Positions 8,832-16,848 of a DNA stretch of 64,000 nucleotides are shown here, piece after piece. The DNA comes from Kitasatospora azatica KCTC 9699 (lineage in GTDB: Bacteria > Actinomycetota > Actinomycetes > Streptomycetales > Streptomycetaceae). Each line of letters opens with the position of its first letter. Positions within the stretch are counted from its first letter, which is position 1. The notes below the pieces were generated by a model. It saw only the letters and a list, made by a program, of their open reading frames with translations. It was not told where the DNA came from and searched no databases. Where the stretch lies: the NCBI RefSeq assembly GCF_000744785.1, contig NZ_JQMO01000003.1, positions 1-64,000 on the forward strand, written 5' to 3'. The position numbers were made by a program, and so were the translations under genes.

Positions 8832-9521
8832 ATGTCGAGCAACAACGGCCTCATCGACCCCGCGGACGCGGCGGTACTGCTGGTGGACCACCAGAGCGGT
8901 CTGCTGCAGATCGTCAACCACACCAACGTCCGTGAGCTGCGCAACAACGTGGCCGTACTGGCCAAGGCCGCCACCCTGGCCGGCGCCCCGGTGATCGCCA
9001 CCGCGTCCGTCCCCGAGGGCCCGAACGGCCCGCTGATCCCGGAGGTGTTCGAGAACGCGCCTAAGGCGACGTACGTCCAGCGTCATGGCGAGATCAACGC
9101 GTGGGACGTGGAGGGCTTCCGCCGCGCCGTCGAGCAGACCGGCCGCCGTACGCTCCTCGTCGCCGGCATCATGACCAGCGTCTGCGTCGTGGAGCCCGCG
9201 CTGTCGGCCCTCGCCGAGGGATACGACGTGTACGCCGTCATCGACGCCTCCGGCACCTACTCCGACGAAGCTCAGCGGATCTCGATCGAGCGCTTGAGCC
9301 GGGCCGGCGTCAAGGTCGTCGACGTCCTCGGCGTAGCGGCCGAGCTGCAGAAGACCTGGGCCCGCGAAGACTGGGCCGACTGGGGCGGCGTCTACGCGAG
9401 TGTCAGCCCGGGCTACGCCGCCGTCATGGAGTCGGTGGGCCGCGCCCAGGCGGAGGCCACCGGCGGCGAGGCCACCGGGGCCGAGGTCAAGTGGGCTCGG
9501 GCACGCGGCCAGCTGGCCTGA
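8832..9521 (+). CDS. Isochorismatase-like cysteine hydrolase (229 aa)
   Basis: Alpha/beta cysteine hydrolase of the isochorismatase/nicotinamidase superfamily, YcaC-like. The catalytic Asp is D19 in AVLLVDHQSGLLQ and the nucleophile is C118 in LLVAGIMTSVCVVEPALSAL. The C-terminal extension with AREDWADWGGVYA is typical of the YcaC branch. An excellent Shine-Dalgarno sequence (AAGGAG) lies 7 nt before the ATG. It lies divergent to a LysR gene and 107 nt upstream of an MFS transporter. The set resembles a LysR-controlled detoxification or amide-catabolism unit; the substrate cannot be read from sequence. Confidence 0.92.
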   Translation: MSSNNGLIDPADAAVLLVDHQSGLLQIVNHTNVRELRNNVAVLAKAATLAGAPVIATASVPEGPNGPLIPEVFENAPKATYVQRHGEINAWDVEGFRRAVEQTGRRTLLVAGIMTSVCVVEPALSALAEGYDVYAVIDASGTYSDEAQRISIERLSRAGVKVVDVLGVAAELQKTWAREDWADWGGVYASVSPGYAAVMESVGRAQAEATGGEATGAEVKWARARGQLA

Positions 9522-9536
9522 ATCCCGTCGCTGCTC

Positions 9537-9558
9537 CCCCGGGCCGGCGGGCCCGGGG
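9537..9558 (+). terminator. GC-rich hairpin between hydrolase and MFS genes
   Basis: CCCCGGGCC at 9537-9545 pairs with GGCCCGGGG at 9550-9558 across a 4-nt loop, 15 nt after the hydrolase stop. It may attenuate read-through into the transporter or stabilise the upstream message. Confidence 0.4.
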
Positions 9559-9628
9559 CGGCCGACCCCCGCAGCTGGCGTCGATCCCGGCCGCCGGCCG
9601 ACAACCTTCACGAAATCGGAGCAGTCAC

Positions 9629-10882
9629 ATGTCGTTGTCCGCATCCCGGCCCGCTCTCCGGGCACCCTGCGAGGGGGTCGGCGAGCGGCACTCGTCCCGC
9701 AGGCACGGTGCCGGGTTCTGGTTGATCGCCTCGGCGTTCGTCACGGCCATGGCGTTCTCCACCGTCCCGACGCCGCTGTACCCCCTCTACCAGGCACGGG
9801 AGGGGTTCTCCACGTTCACGGTCACGATCGTCTTCGCCGTCTACGCCATCGGTGTACTGACCAGCCTGCTGCTGGCCGGGCACGTCTCGGACTGGGTCGG
9901 CCGAAGGAAGGTCATGATCACGGCGCTGACGGTGGAACTGGTCGCCGCCGCGCTGCTCCTCACCGAACCGTCCCTGCCGGTCCTCCTCCTCGCCAGGCTG
10001 GTCACCGGCCTCGGTGTCGGCATGCTCACCGCGACCGCCACCGCGCACCTGCACGAACTCCACAGCGCGCACCGCCCCGGCACCTCGTCGCAGCGCTTCG
10101 AGATCGTCTCCACCGCGGCCAACATCGGCGGCCTCGGCTTCGGCCCGCTCGTCGCCGGCCTCCTCGCCCAGTACCTCGACGCGCCGCTGCGCCTGCCCTA
10201 CCTCGTCTTCGGCGCCCTGCTGCTGATCAGCATCGCCGCGGTCGCGCTCACCCCCGAGACAGTCAAGAAGCAGCCCGTCAGGCCGGCGTACCGCCCGCAG
10301 CGCGTCAGCGCCGACCACGGCGACCCGGCCGGATACGTGGCCGCCGCAGCCGCGGGCTTCGCGTCCTTCGCGGTCTTCGGCCTGTTCACTTCGCTGGCCC
10401 CCGGGTTCGTCAGCCACACCCTGCACCACCCGTCCCGCGCACTGGCCGGGCTGATCGTGTTCGCCGTGTTCGGTGCCGCCGCGGTGGCCCAGACGCTCAC
10501 CGGCCGACTCGACGCCAAGATACGCAGGAACATCGGCCTGTTCGCCCAGGCGGCCGGGGTGGCCGCACTCGCCGTCGGCACGCGCACCGCCAGCCTCCCC
10601 GTGTTCCTGGCGGCCGGCATCGTGGCCGGCATCGGCGCCGGAGTGCTGTTCAAGTCCGCGGTCGGCACCGTCGTCGCCATGGCCACGCCGGCCAAACGCG
10701 GCGAAGCTCTCGCCGGGCTCTTCCTCATCTCCTACCTGGGCCTCGCCCTGCCCGCGATCGGCCTCGGCATCGCCACCCTCTACACCACCGTGACCGCCGC
10801 GATGACGTGGTTCACCGGTGTCCTGCTCATCCTGCTCACCACGGCGGGTGTGCTCGCCCGCCGCCCCGGCGGCACCGGCTGA
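9629..10882 (+). CDS. MFS transporter, 12-TM type (417 aa)
   Basis: Major facilitator exporter. After a polar N-terminus come about 12 hydrophobic segments. The cytoplasmic motif A is HVSDWVGRRKVM between TM2 and TM3, and RLVTGLGVGMLTATATA matches TM4. The ATG is preceded by GGAG (9618). Located downstream of the cysteine hydrolase, so probably co-regulated by the divergent LysR protein. The substrate may be the hydrolase substrate or product, but this is inference from proximity only. Confidence 0.92.
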   Translation: MSLSASRPALRAPCEGVGERHSSRRHGAGFWLIASAFVTAMAFSTVPTPLYPLYQAREGFSTFTVTIVFAVYAIGVLTSLLLAGHVSDWVGRRKVMITALTVELVAAALLLTEPSLPVLLLARLVTGLGVGMLTATATAHLHELHSAHRPGTSSQRFEIVSTAANIGGLGFGPLVAGLLAQYLDAPLRLPYLVFGALLLISIAAVALTPETVKKQPVRPAYRPQRVSADHGDPAGYVAAAAAGFASFAVFGLFTSLAPGFVSHTLHHPSRALAGLIVFAVFGAAAVAQTLTGRLDAKIRRNIGLFAQAAGVAALAVGTRTASLPVFLAAGIVAGIGAGVLFKSAVGTVVAMATPAKRGEALAGLFLISYLGLALPAIGLGIATLYTTVTAAMTWFTGVLLILLTTAGVLARRPGGTG

Positions 10883-11054
10883 GCGAACCGTCCGCCACCG
10901 GGTCGAAGACCTGGCGGCGGCCCCGTGCCCGGCCGGCTTGGCCAACCCGTCCCAGGTCCGGAAGGTGCACCATGGCGACGACGCCGGGCCGCACAGTGGC
11001 ACCCCGCTCCGGCCGTTGCGCGGCCGGCAGCTGCGCAGGCCGTCGCAGCCGCAG

Positions 11055-11110
11055 CGCCAGCAGTCCGCGGACAGATCCGCGACCGCCTCCTGCCGGTTGG
11101 CCAGAGCGGC
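11055..11110 (-). pseudogene. Short remnant of the replication-relaxation nuclease gene
   Basis: The minus strand encodes ALANRQEAVADLSADCWR, which matches ALANRQEAVSGLSAECWRG in the pseudogene at 1540-3000 and ALANRQQAVADLSADCWRG at 35714-36073. Nucleotide similarity is obvious over about 55 bp and fades on both sides. The surrounding 10883-11363 holds no supportable gene. Confidence 0.55.
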
Positions 11111-11363
11111 GGATCTTCTGCGTCAACTGAGCGGTTGGCGCCGGCCAATCGGGAGCGCAGTGGCGACGCGAACCAAGCCATTCGACTACGAATAGTGATG
11201 ATACAGTCACTAAGAGTATCGACGGGTTTCCGTGAGCTTATCCCGGGTCGCCACGCGCCGACCCGGCCGGCACCCGAACGCCACGGCCCGAAGTACTTCA
11301 GCGGATGCAGGGTCCATCCGCTCCTGTCCGGGCCCATCAGTCGTCAACAGGAAGGCGGACACG

Positions 11364-12101
11364 GTGAGCAACGAGAATGCGCAGCTGATCTACGGACAGG
11401 GAGAAGAGGCGTGCCCCGAGGGAAGCTTCGGCCTCTACCGCGCCACCAACTTCAACATCGGTCAGGCCCCGGGGGTCGGTGACAAGATCCTGGTCATCCC
11501 GGTCGGCACGTACGTCAACGACTTCTCCGTGTACGGCTTCGACCACAGCGGCGACGGGGTGAGCAGCGTCGTCAACCGCACCGACGAGGACAACGCGCTC
11601 TTCTCGGCCGCCGACCAGCGGGGGCATTCGCTGCCGGTGGACCGCAGGTCCTCGATCGCGAACCTGGCGCGGATCGCCATGGCCGACAGCCCGAACGGCT
11701 CCTGGAACGACCAGCCGCAGTCGGCGCTGGCGGCTCCCTTCCTGGGGAACCTGATCGTCGAGCAGTCCTTCCTGAGCAAGTGGCAGGACTGGGAAACCCA
11801 GAAGTGGATCTACTCCTACCGGATCACGGTGCGCGCCGCGCAGACGCGCGTCGTGAAGTGGGCGCTCGGCTTCGGTGACCTGCCCGAGGAGACCTCCCTG
11901 TACAAGGGGTTCACCGATGTCTTCTGGGGCCAGATCCTGCGGGACGGCACCGAGGGCAGCGTCCTGCTCGGCTCCCCGGCGGGCGGCGGACACACCATCG
12001 ACCCCGGCACCGACCTCGCCATCGACATCCAGGTCCTCCACGCGAAGGAAAGCACCGCCCACGAACACCTCACGAGCCTGAACGCCCAGCAACTGGGCTG
12101 A
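11364..12101 (+). CDS. Hypothetical protein (245 aa), strand-rich
   Basis: GTG start with AGGAAGG 8-14 nt upstream; the codon bias is convincing throughout. No signal peptide or membrane segment. The sequence is rich in Gly, Asp, Asn, Trp and beta-branched residues (YRATNFNIGQAPGVGDKILV, VNDFSVYGFDHSGDGVSSV), suggesting a mostly beta protein. It has a YSYRITVRAAQTRVVKWALG segment and an acidic C-terminal part. I do not recognise the family; the composition would fit a carbohydrate- or surface-binding fold, but there is no motif to prove it. A clear terminator hairpin follows 27 nt after the stop. Confidence 0.8.
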   Translation: MSNENAQLIYGQGEEACPEGSFGLYRATNFNIGQAPGVGDKILVIPVGTYVNDFSVYGFDHSGDGVSSVVNRTDEDNALFSAADQRGHSLPVDRRSSIANLARIAMADSPNGSWNDQPQSALAAPFLGNLIVEQSFLSKWQDWETQKWIYSYRITVRAAQTRVVKWALGFGDLPEETSLYKGFTDVFWGQILRDGTEGSVLLGSPAGGGHTIDPGTDLAIDIQVLHAKESTAHEHLTSLNAQQLG

Positions 12102-12128
12102 GCTCGGACACCACCGACCACCCCAGCC

Positions 12129-12162
12129 GCGGGCCGTTCCCCCACCGGGGGAGACGGCCCGC
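12129..12162 (+). terminator. Hairpin terminator after the 245-aa gene
   Basis: GCGGGCCGT (12129-12137) pairs with ACGGCCCGC (12154-12162), with an inner CCCCC/GGGGG stem around a short ACC loop. Confidence 0.7.
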
Positions 12163-12428
12163 GCGCCGCCTCACCCACCGCCAGCCGGCGCAGGCAGGAC
12201 CGCTCGAAGTTCACGCACCAGCGCGGCGGCGCCTGGCGCGCGACCACGAACACCCCCGCCAGCTCCGAGCCGCGCTGTACGGGGCGACGACCGCGAGGAC
12301 TTCCGGCTCCGCCTCGGCACGAACCCCGAGAGGTCCCCAAGAGGTCCCTACCGGAGCAGCCCGCATCAAGGACCCGGTCCAACGCGGACCGGCCGCGCCG
12401 ATAGCCAGCGAATCTCCGACCCAGGACA

Positions 12429-13439
12429 CTAGGAACGGCTCGGGAGCGACCGTGGAAGCCCGAACCATGGCAGCACGCTGTTCTCGAAACGGGTCATCGT
12501 GCGGATCCGATCCCCTGAGAGCGTGAGGACGTAGAGGCCGACGCCGTGACTGACACCGGTCGGGTTGCGCAGGTAGGCCCCGAACGCCGGCTGGCCGTTG
12601 GCTCGCGTGGGAACGAGATCGAACCTGCGGCCCGCATCGAAGAGGGCGGCGCAGAAGCCAGCCACGACATCCCGGCCCTGGTATTCGAAGGGCATCGGCG
12701 GCATCGCCATGAAGACGTCGTCGGTCAGCAGCGCGACGAGGGCATCGAGATCGGCGCACTCCCAAGCGCGGACGAACTTCGCCACGAGCGCGTCTTCGGC
12801 CCGCGACCCGACAGCCGGCGCCGGCGCGACGTCGGCGATGTCCCGGGGCTGTCGACGGTGAAGCGCCGCGCGTGCCCGCTTGAGGGCGCTGTTGACCGAC
12901 TCAACCGTCGCGTCGAGCATCTCGGACACCTCGCTCGCTCGGAAACCGAGGACGTCGCGCAGGATCAGGACGGCGAGCTGGCGCGGCGGCAGGAGCTGCA
13001 CCGCGGTGACGAAGGCCAGGGAGACGGCCTCGGTCTGCTCGTACCGACTTTCGGGGCCAGGCGTCGTCGCGATCGCGTCCTCCGGCAGATCAGGAAACGG
13101 CTGCAGCCACACGACCTCGCCGAGCCGGGTCGGTTCGGGCATCTCGACCCCGGGCACGTCCCACTCCCTACCCAGGCGCCGACCTGCGGCGCGGCGCGCG
13201 TCGAGGCACCGGTTGGTGGCGATCCGGTACAGCCAGACCCGGAGGGACGCACGTCCCTGGAAGCCGCCGAGGCCCTGCCAGGCAGCCAGCAACGTGGCCT
13301 GGAGGGCGTCCTCGGCGTCCTGGAAAGAGCCGAGCATCCGATAGCAGTGCACCTGCAGCTCTCGGAGGTACGGCTCGGTCAGTTCCCGGAAGGCCTCGTC
13401 GTCCCCGGCCTGCGCCTTCTCGATCAGATTCGCCGCCAT
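12429..13439 (-). CDS. ECF sigma-70 factor with C-terminal SnoaL-like domain (336 aa)
   Basis: Sigma region 2 is visible as YLRELQVHCYRMLGSFQDAE and the WQGLGGFQGRASLRVWLYRI block. Region 4 lies near residues 140-190, with PPRQLAVLILRDVLGFRASE and VESVNSALKRARAAL. The last 120 residues (VAKFVRAWECADLDALVALL onward) form an NTF2/SnoaL-like domain, as in large ECF proteins of the SigJ/TIGR02960 (SigX5) kind that lack a separate anti-sigma factor. Start chosen at ATG 13439; ATG 13463 is an alternative. Divergent from a DHFR-like reductase, a pairing typical of these factors, so it may control that gene. Confidence 0.92.
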   Translation of the reverse strand: MAANLIEKAQAGDDEAFRELTEPYLRELQVHCYRMLGSFQDAEDALQATLLAAWQGLGGFQGRASLRVWLYRIATNRCLDARRAAGRRLGREWDVPGVEMPEPTRLGEVVWLQPFPDLPEDAIATTPGPESRYEQTEAVSLAFVTAVQLLPPRQLAVLILRDVLGFRASEVSEMLDATVESVNSALKRARAALHRRQPRDIADVAPAPAVGSRAEDALVAKFVRAWECADLDALVALLTDDVFMAMPPMPFEYQGRDVVAGFCAALFDAGRRFDLVPTRANGQPAFGAYLRNPTGVSHGVGLYVLTLSGDRIRTMTRFENSVLPWFGLPRSLPSRS

Positions 13440-13591
13440 CGCCACACGCCACCCTCTCCACATCTCGTCCCATCCTGTACAGACGTTGGCCGGGGGCCGA
13501 ACTGGGCGGGCGGTCGACGCCCGGTTTCGCGACTCTCCGGCGCCTTCATGAGTAGCGGCTGACAACGCCGCCACAGATGAAGGGAACCGTG

Positions 13592-14176
13592 ATGGGAAAG
13601 ATCGTGATGAGCGGTCCGCAGAACATGTCGCTCGACGGGGTGGTGCAGGATCCGGACGGCAAGGAGGGCTTCAGGGTCGGCGGCTGGTTCCTCGAGTACG
13701 GCGAGGGACTCGAGGCATGGAGCAGAGTCGCCCTCGACGACGCGCTCGGCGCCGAGGCGTGGCTGTTGGGCCGCCGCAGCTACGCCTACTTCGGGGAGCG
13801 CTGGCGGCCCCGCACCGGCCAGCTCGCGGACAAGTTGAACAGCATGCCGAAGTACGTCGTGTCGTCGACCCTCACTGAGCCCGACTGGAACAACACGACG
13901 ATCCTCAAGGGTGACATCGTGACCGAGGTCTCGAAGCTGAAGGAGGAGTTGGACGGCGAGATCGTCATCCCCGCCAGCTATCAGCTCGGGCACACGCTGA
14001 TCGAGCACGACCTCGTCGACGAGGTGCGGCTCGTCGTCTTCCCGGTGGTACTCGGGGCTGGAGAGCGGTTCTTCGGCGAGACCACCGGCAAGAAGCCGCT
14101 GTGCCTCGTCGACGTCAAGACCATCGGCGACGGCCTCGTCTCCCTGACCTACCAGTTCCTCCCAGGACGCGGCTGA
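13592..14176 (+). CDS. Dihydrofolate-reductase-like RibD C-terminal protein (194 aa)
   Basis: Reductase of the YwjB/RibD C-terminal family. It opens MGKIVMSGPQNMSLDGVVQD, carries EAWLLGRRSYAYFGERW and the NADPH-binding-like ILKGDIVTEVSKLKEEL, and ends VDEVRLVVFPVVLGAGERFF, a family signature. ATG 13592 is preferred over 13577 because AAGGGA lies 7 nt upstream of it. Adjacent and divergent to the ECF sigma gene; it may be a member of that regulon. The physiological substrate in this family is unknown and classical DHFR activity is not implied. Confidence 0.9.
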   Translation: MGKIVMSGPQNMSLDGVVQDPDGKEGFRVGGWFLEYGEGLEAWSRVALDDALGAEAWLLGRRSYAYFGERWRPRTGQLADKLNSMPKYVVSSTLTEPDWNNTTILKGDIVTEVSKLKEELDGEIVIPASYQLGHTLIEHDLVDEVRLVVFPVVLGAGERFFGETTGKKPLCLVDVKTIGDGLVSLTYQFLPGRG

Positions 14177-14183
14177 GTGCGCG

Positions 14184-14215
14184 GATCCGGCGCCGCCGAT
14201 CGACGGCGCCGGATC
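14184..14215 (+). terminator. Perfect 12-bp hairpin after the reductase gene
   Basis: GATCCGGCGCCG (14184-14195) pairs with CGGCGCCGGATC (14204-14215) across an 8-nt loop, 8 nt after the stop codon. Confidence 0.75.
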
Positions 14216-14841
14216 TTCGGTCCGGTATCTGCGCCAGCTGGCCACCGGCTGGCCCCGCCGTCGGGCCGGCAGCAGACGGTAGACGGCGCCGGGCAGGACG
14301 CTGCTCATCGAGGACAGGTCCCGGCCCTTCTCGACGGCGGTGGCCGGCAGATGCACAACCGCCCCGACCGGCCGGCCGGTCGGGGCGGCGCTCGGCCACC
14401 AGCGCCACGGCGATCCTTCAGTGACGCCTCAACCAACTGGGGAGCGAACAACACACCTGGCCGTCTTCAAGGCTCTCGCCGCAGTTGCGTGAAGGGCCGC
14501 CGCGAAGGTCGCTCCCCAGCAGCCACGACCTGGCCGGCCGTGACCTGGGGAAGATTGGGGAGCAGTGACGCGATCCCCTTCCCCGGCCAACGCACACCCT
14601 GAGCAGCCGCCCGCGCAGGACGACTCGTCGCGTTCCGCACAGGGCGCGCAGGCGGCGCCTCAGGGCTCGCGGCGAATAGTTCGCAACCAAAGTGATTCCG
14701 CCGGACCGCCGGTTTGTGTACGTGCTTCCGGGCGCTCTTACCCAGGCGGGCGCTTCGCACTGATCCTGATGATCGGCCAGGTCGCCGCTGAACCGTGGCC
14801 CTCGGCCTCCCACGCCAGCTTGTTCCTATGAGAGGAAACTT
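14216..14841. other. No supportable gene; promoter region of the protease is expected here
   Basis: Open frames on both strands have shadow-like composition. The stretch 14660-14760 is less GC-rich than its flanks (GCGAATAGTTCGCAACCAAA), as expected for a promoter region, but I cannot place -35/-10 boxes with confidence. Confidence 0.35.
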
Positions 14842-16398
14842 GTGGCCATCGGAATTCGCCTGCCGCGCGGCTTCGCCGTCCTGGGCGCCGCCCTGCTCGC
14901 CGCCGCCGCCGTTCCGCTGACGGCGTCCAGCGCCGCGGCGGCGTCCCCCATCTGCCTGAGCGGCAAGCTCCAGTACGACTACCAGTCGGCCGAAGCCGGC
15001 ACGGGCAAGCCCACGATGACCAAGCCGGTCCGCAACGCGAACGTCCAGCTGTGGGGCAGGGAGAAGTCCACCGACACCCCGCACCAGCTCACCGCCGACT
15101 ACCAGTACACCGGCGTCAACGACGGCGGCTTCAACCTCTGCTACACGCCCACCTCCACCACGTCGATGAGCAGCATCTGGGTGCGGTCCCGCACCGAGAG
15201 CACCAAGCTGTGGAAGGTCAGCGACACCACCGGCACCCCCTACACCCTGGACTCGCCGACCCTGACCAACGTCGCCGCCAGCACCTCCGTCGGCACCCTC
15301 AAACCGTCCGCCGACACCGCGCGGGCCTGGCACGCCTTCGATACCGTCAACCTCCTGTGGTGGTACCGCAACAACCCCACCAGCGACTGCTGGTCCACCC
15401 ACGAGCCGAACAGCAACGCCTGCACCGAGCTCAACGTCCAGTGGAGCGCCAACTCGGCCGACGGTCCGTACTACGACCTGGCGGGCACCGTCCACCTGTC
15501 CGCCGCCGACCCCGACTCCGAGCACACCGTGCTCCACGAGTCCGGCCACTTCCTCATGCACCGCCTGTACAACGGACGGTGGCCGGCCATCACCAACTGC
15601 AGCCCGCACTACATCAACCTGGCCAGCTCCGGCACCTGCGCCTGGGCGGAAGGCTTCGCCGACTCCACCGCCGCCTACCTCCTCGGGGACCACCGCTACG
15701 TGTGGCCCAACGGCAGCAGCTACAGCTTCACCTACACCACCGGCTGGAACACCGGGGACCAGGTCCAAGGCAACGTGGACGGCTCACTGCTCGACCTGTG
15801 GAACAACCTCGACGACGGCTGGAACAGCACCATCAACGTGATGGCCGCGCAGACGCCCTCCACCTTCGCCGAGTACTTCAAGACCGACCGGCCCACGGCC
15901 AACCCCCCGCTCGCCACCACCGCAACCGCGCTCACCTACCTGGCCGCCCACGCCATCAACTACGGCCCCACCATCGTGGGCGACGGCCGGACCCACGCCC
16001 TCTCCAACAGCGGTGGGATGGCCCTGGAACGTGCCGACCAGTGCGGCACCTCCGGCAGCTCCCCCGCCATCCTCAACACCTACGACCCCACGCGCGCCAA
16101 GCAGCAGTGGACGCTGCGGGCGTATCCGAACGGCACCGCGAAGCTCATCGACGGCTGCCCGGACGCCCTGGTGCTGACCGCGCCCACCACCGCCGGCGGC
16201 CAGGCCACCCTACGGGCCGTCAACTCCTCCAACCCCTACCAGGACTGGCAGGTCACCCAGAACGCCAGCGGCACCCTGACGATCACCAACCCGGCGACCG
16301 GATACTCCCTCGACAGCGCCGCCGTCACCCTCGGCGCCGCCGTCACCGCCAACCCGGCCGCCAACGCCAACACCCAGAACTGGGCCGCCCTCACCTGA
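14842..16398 (+). CDS. Secreted HExxH metallopeptidase with C-terminal trefoil-like domain (518 aa)
   Basis: GTG start with AGAGGAAA upstream. A Sec signal peptide covers about residues 1-34 (RGFAVLGAALLAAAAVPLTA, then cleavage after SSAAAA). A zinc site is clear: HESGH at residues 232-236 in the context EHTVLHESGHFLMHRLYNG, with E270 in CAWAEGFADS as probable third ligand, spaced as in gluzincins. Residues about 30-190 form an N-terminal beta domain. The last 140 residues (MALERADQCGTSGSS..., QQWTLRAY, YQDWQV, NWAAL) carry spaced Q/N-W motifs typical of ricin-type beta-trefoil carbohydrate-binding repeats. Likely an extracellular protease targeted to a glycosylated surface. A terminator hairpin follows. 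Confidence 0.85.
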   Translation: MAIGIRLPRGFAVLGAALLAAAAVPLTASSAAAASPICLSGKLQYDYQSAEAGTGKPTMTKPVRNANVQLWGREKSTDTPHQLTADYQYTGVNDGGFNLCYTPTSTTSMSSIWVRSRTESTKLWKVSDTTGTPYTLDSPTLTNVAASTSVGTLKPSADTARAWHAFDTVNLLWWYRNNPTSDCWSTHEPNSNACTELNVQWSANSADGPYYDLAGTVHLSAADPDSEHTVLHESGHFLMHRLYNGRWPAITNCSPHYINLASSGTCAWAEGFADSTAAYLLGDHRYVWPNGSSYSFTYTTGWNTGDQVQGNVDGSLLDLWNNLDDGWNSTINVMAAQTPSTFAEYFKTDRPTANPPLATTATALTYLAAHAINYGPTIVGDGRTHALSNSGGMALERADQCGTSGSSPAILNTYDPTRAKQQWTLRAYPNGTAKLIDGCPDALVLTAPTTAGGQATLRAVNSSNPYQDWQVTQNASGTLTITNPATGYSLDSAAVTLGAAVTANPAANANTQNWAALT

Positions 16399-16414
16399 CA
16401 GCCCGCAGCGCGCC

Positions 16415-16447
16415 GGCGCTCCCGCAGCCCCCGGCCGCGGGAGCGCC
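16415..16447 (+). terminator. Hairpin after the metallopeptidase gene
   Basis: GGCGCTCCCGC (16415-16425) pairs with GCGGGAGCGCC (16437-16447), 17 nt after the stop. Confidence 0.65.
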
Positions 16448-16539
16448 CCACCCACCAGCACACGAGCCTGTCCACAGGCGCGCCGCGCGCTGGATCACTG
16501 CTGGACCCGTCCATCACGCACGAAAAGGCGCGCGGCCGC

Positions 16540-16715
16540 GCGGTGCGGTGCGCGCGGCGGCGCGGTGCGGTGCGCGCGGCGGCGCGGTGCGGTGCGCGCG
16601 GCGGCGCGGTGCGGTGCGCACGGCGGCGCGGTGCGGTGCGCACGGCGGCGCGGTGCGGTGCGCACGGCCGCGCGGTGCGGTGCGCACGGCCGCGCGGTGC
16701 GGTGCGCACGGCGGC
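16540..16715. repeat. 22-bp tandem repeat, 8 copies
   Basis: The unit begins GCGGTGCGGTGCGC and recurs exactly every 22 bp from 16540, 16562, 16584, 16606, 16628, 16650, 16672 and 16694. Copies differ only at GCGC/GCAC and GGCGGC/GGCCGC positions: the first three carry GCGC, the last five GCAC, suggesting stepwise amplification. As 22 is not a multiple of 3, long open frames across it are artefacts. It lies between two convergent genes. Confidence 0.9.
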
Positions 16716-16848
16716 CCTACCGGGCCAGGCGCTGACCGAGCGCCACGCGCAGCAGGGCGAGCGCGTCGGCGGCACTCGCGCAGCGCGGTTCCTGGACGCC
16801 CGGGTTGGTCGGCCAGGTGGGGCTCCACATCTACGAAGACCCAGCCGG

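Noticed and set aside
9608-11002. 464-residue minus-strand frame opposite the MFS gene
   Set aside because: Glu/Asp/Gly-rich shadow typical of the antisense of a membrane protein.
14115-14408. Minus-strand frame downstream of the reductase gene
   Set aside because: It reads across the terminator hairpin and has no coherent composition.
16540-16715. Possible CRISPR array
   Set aside because: Copies are directly tandem with no spacers, and the unit is a 22-bp GC-only sequence without repeat symmetry.
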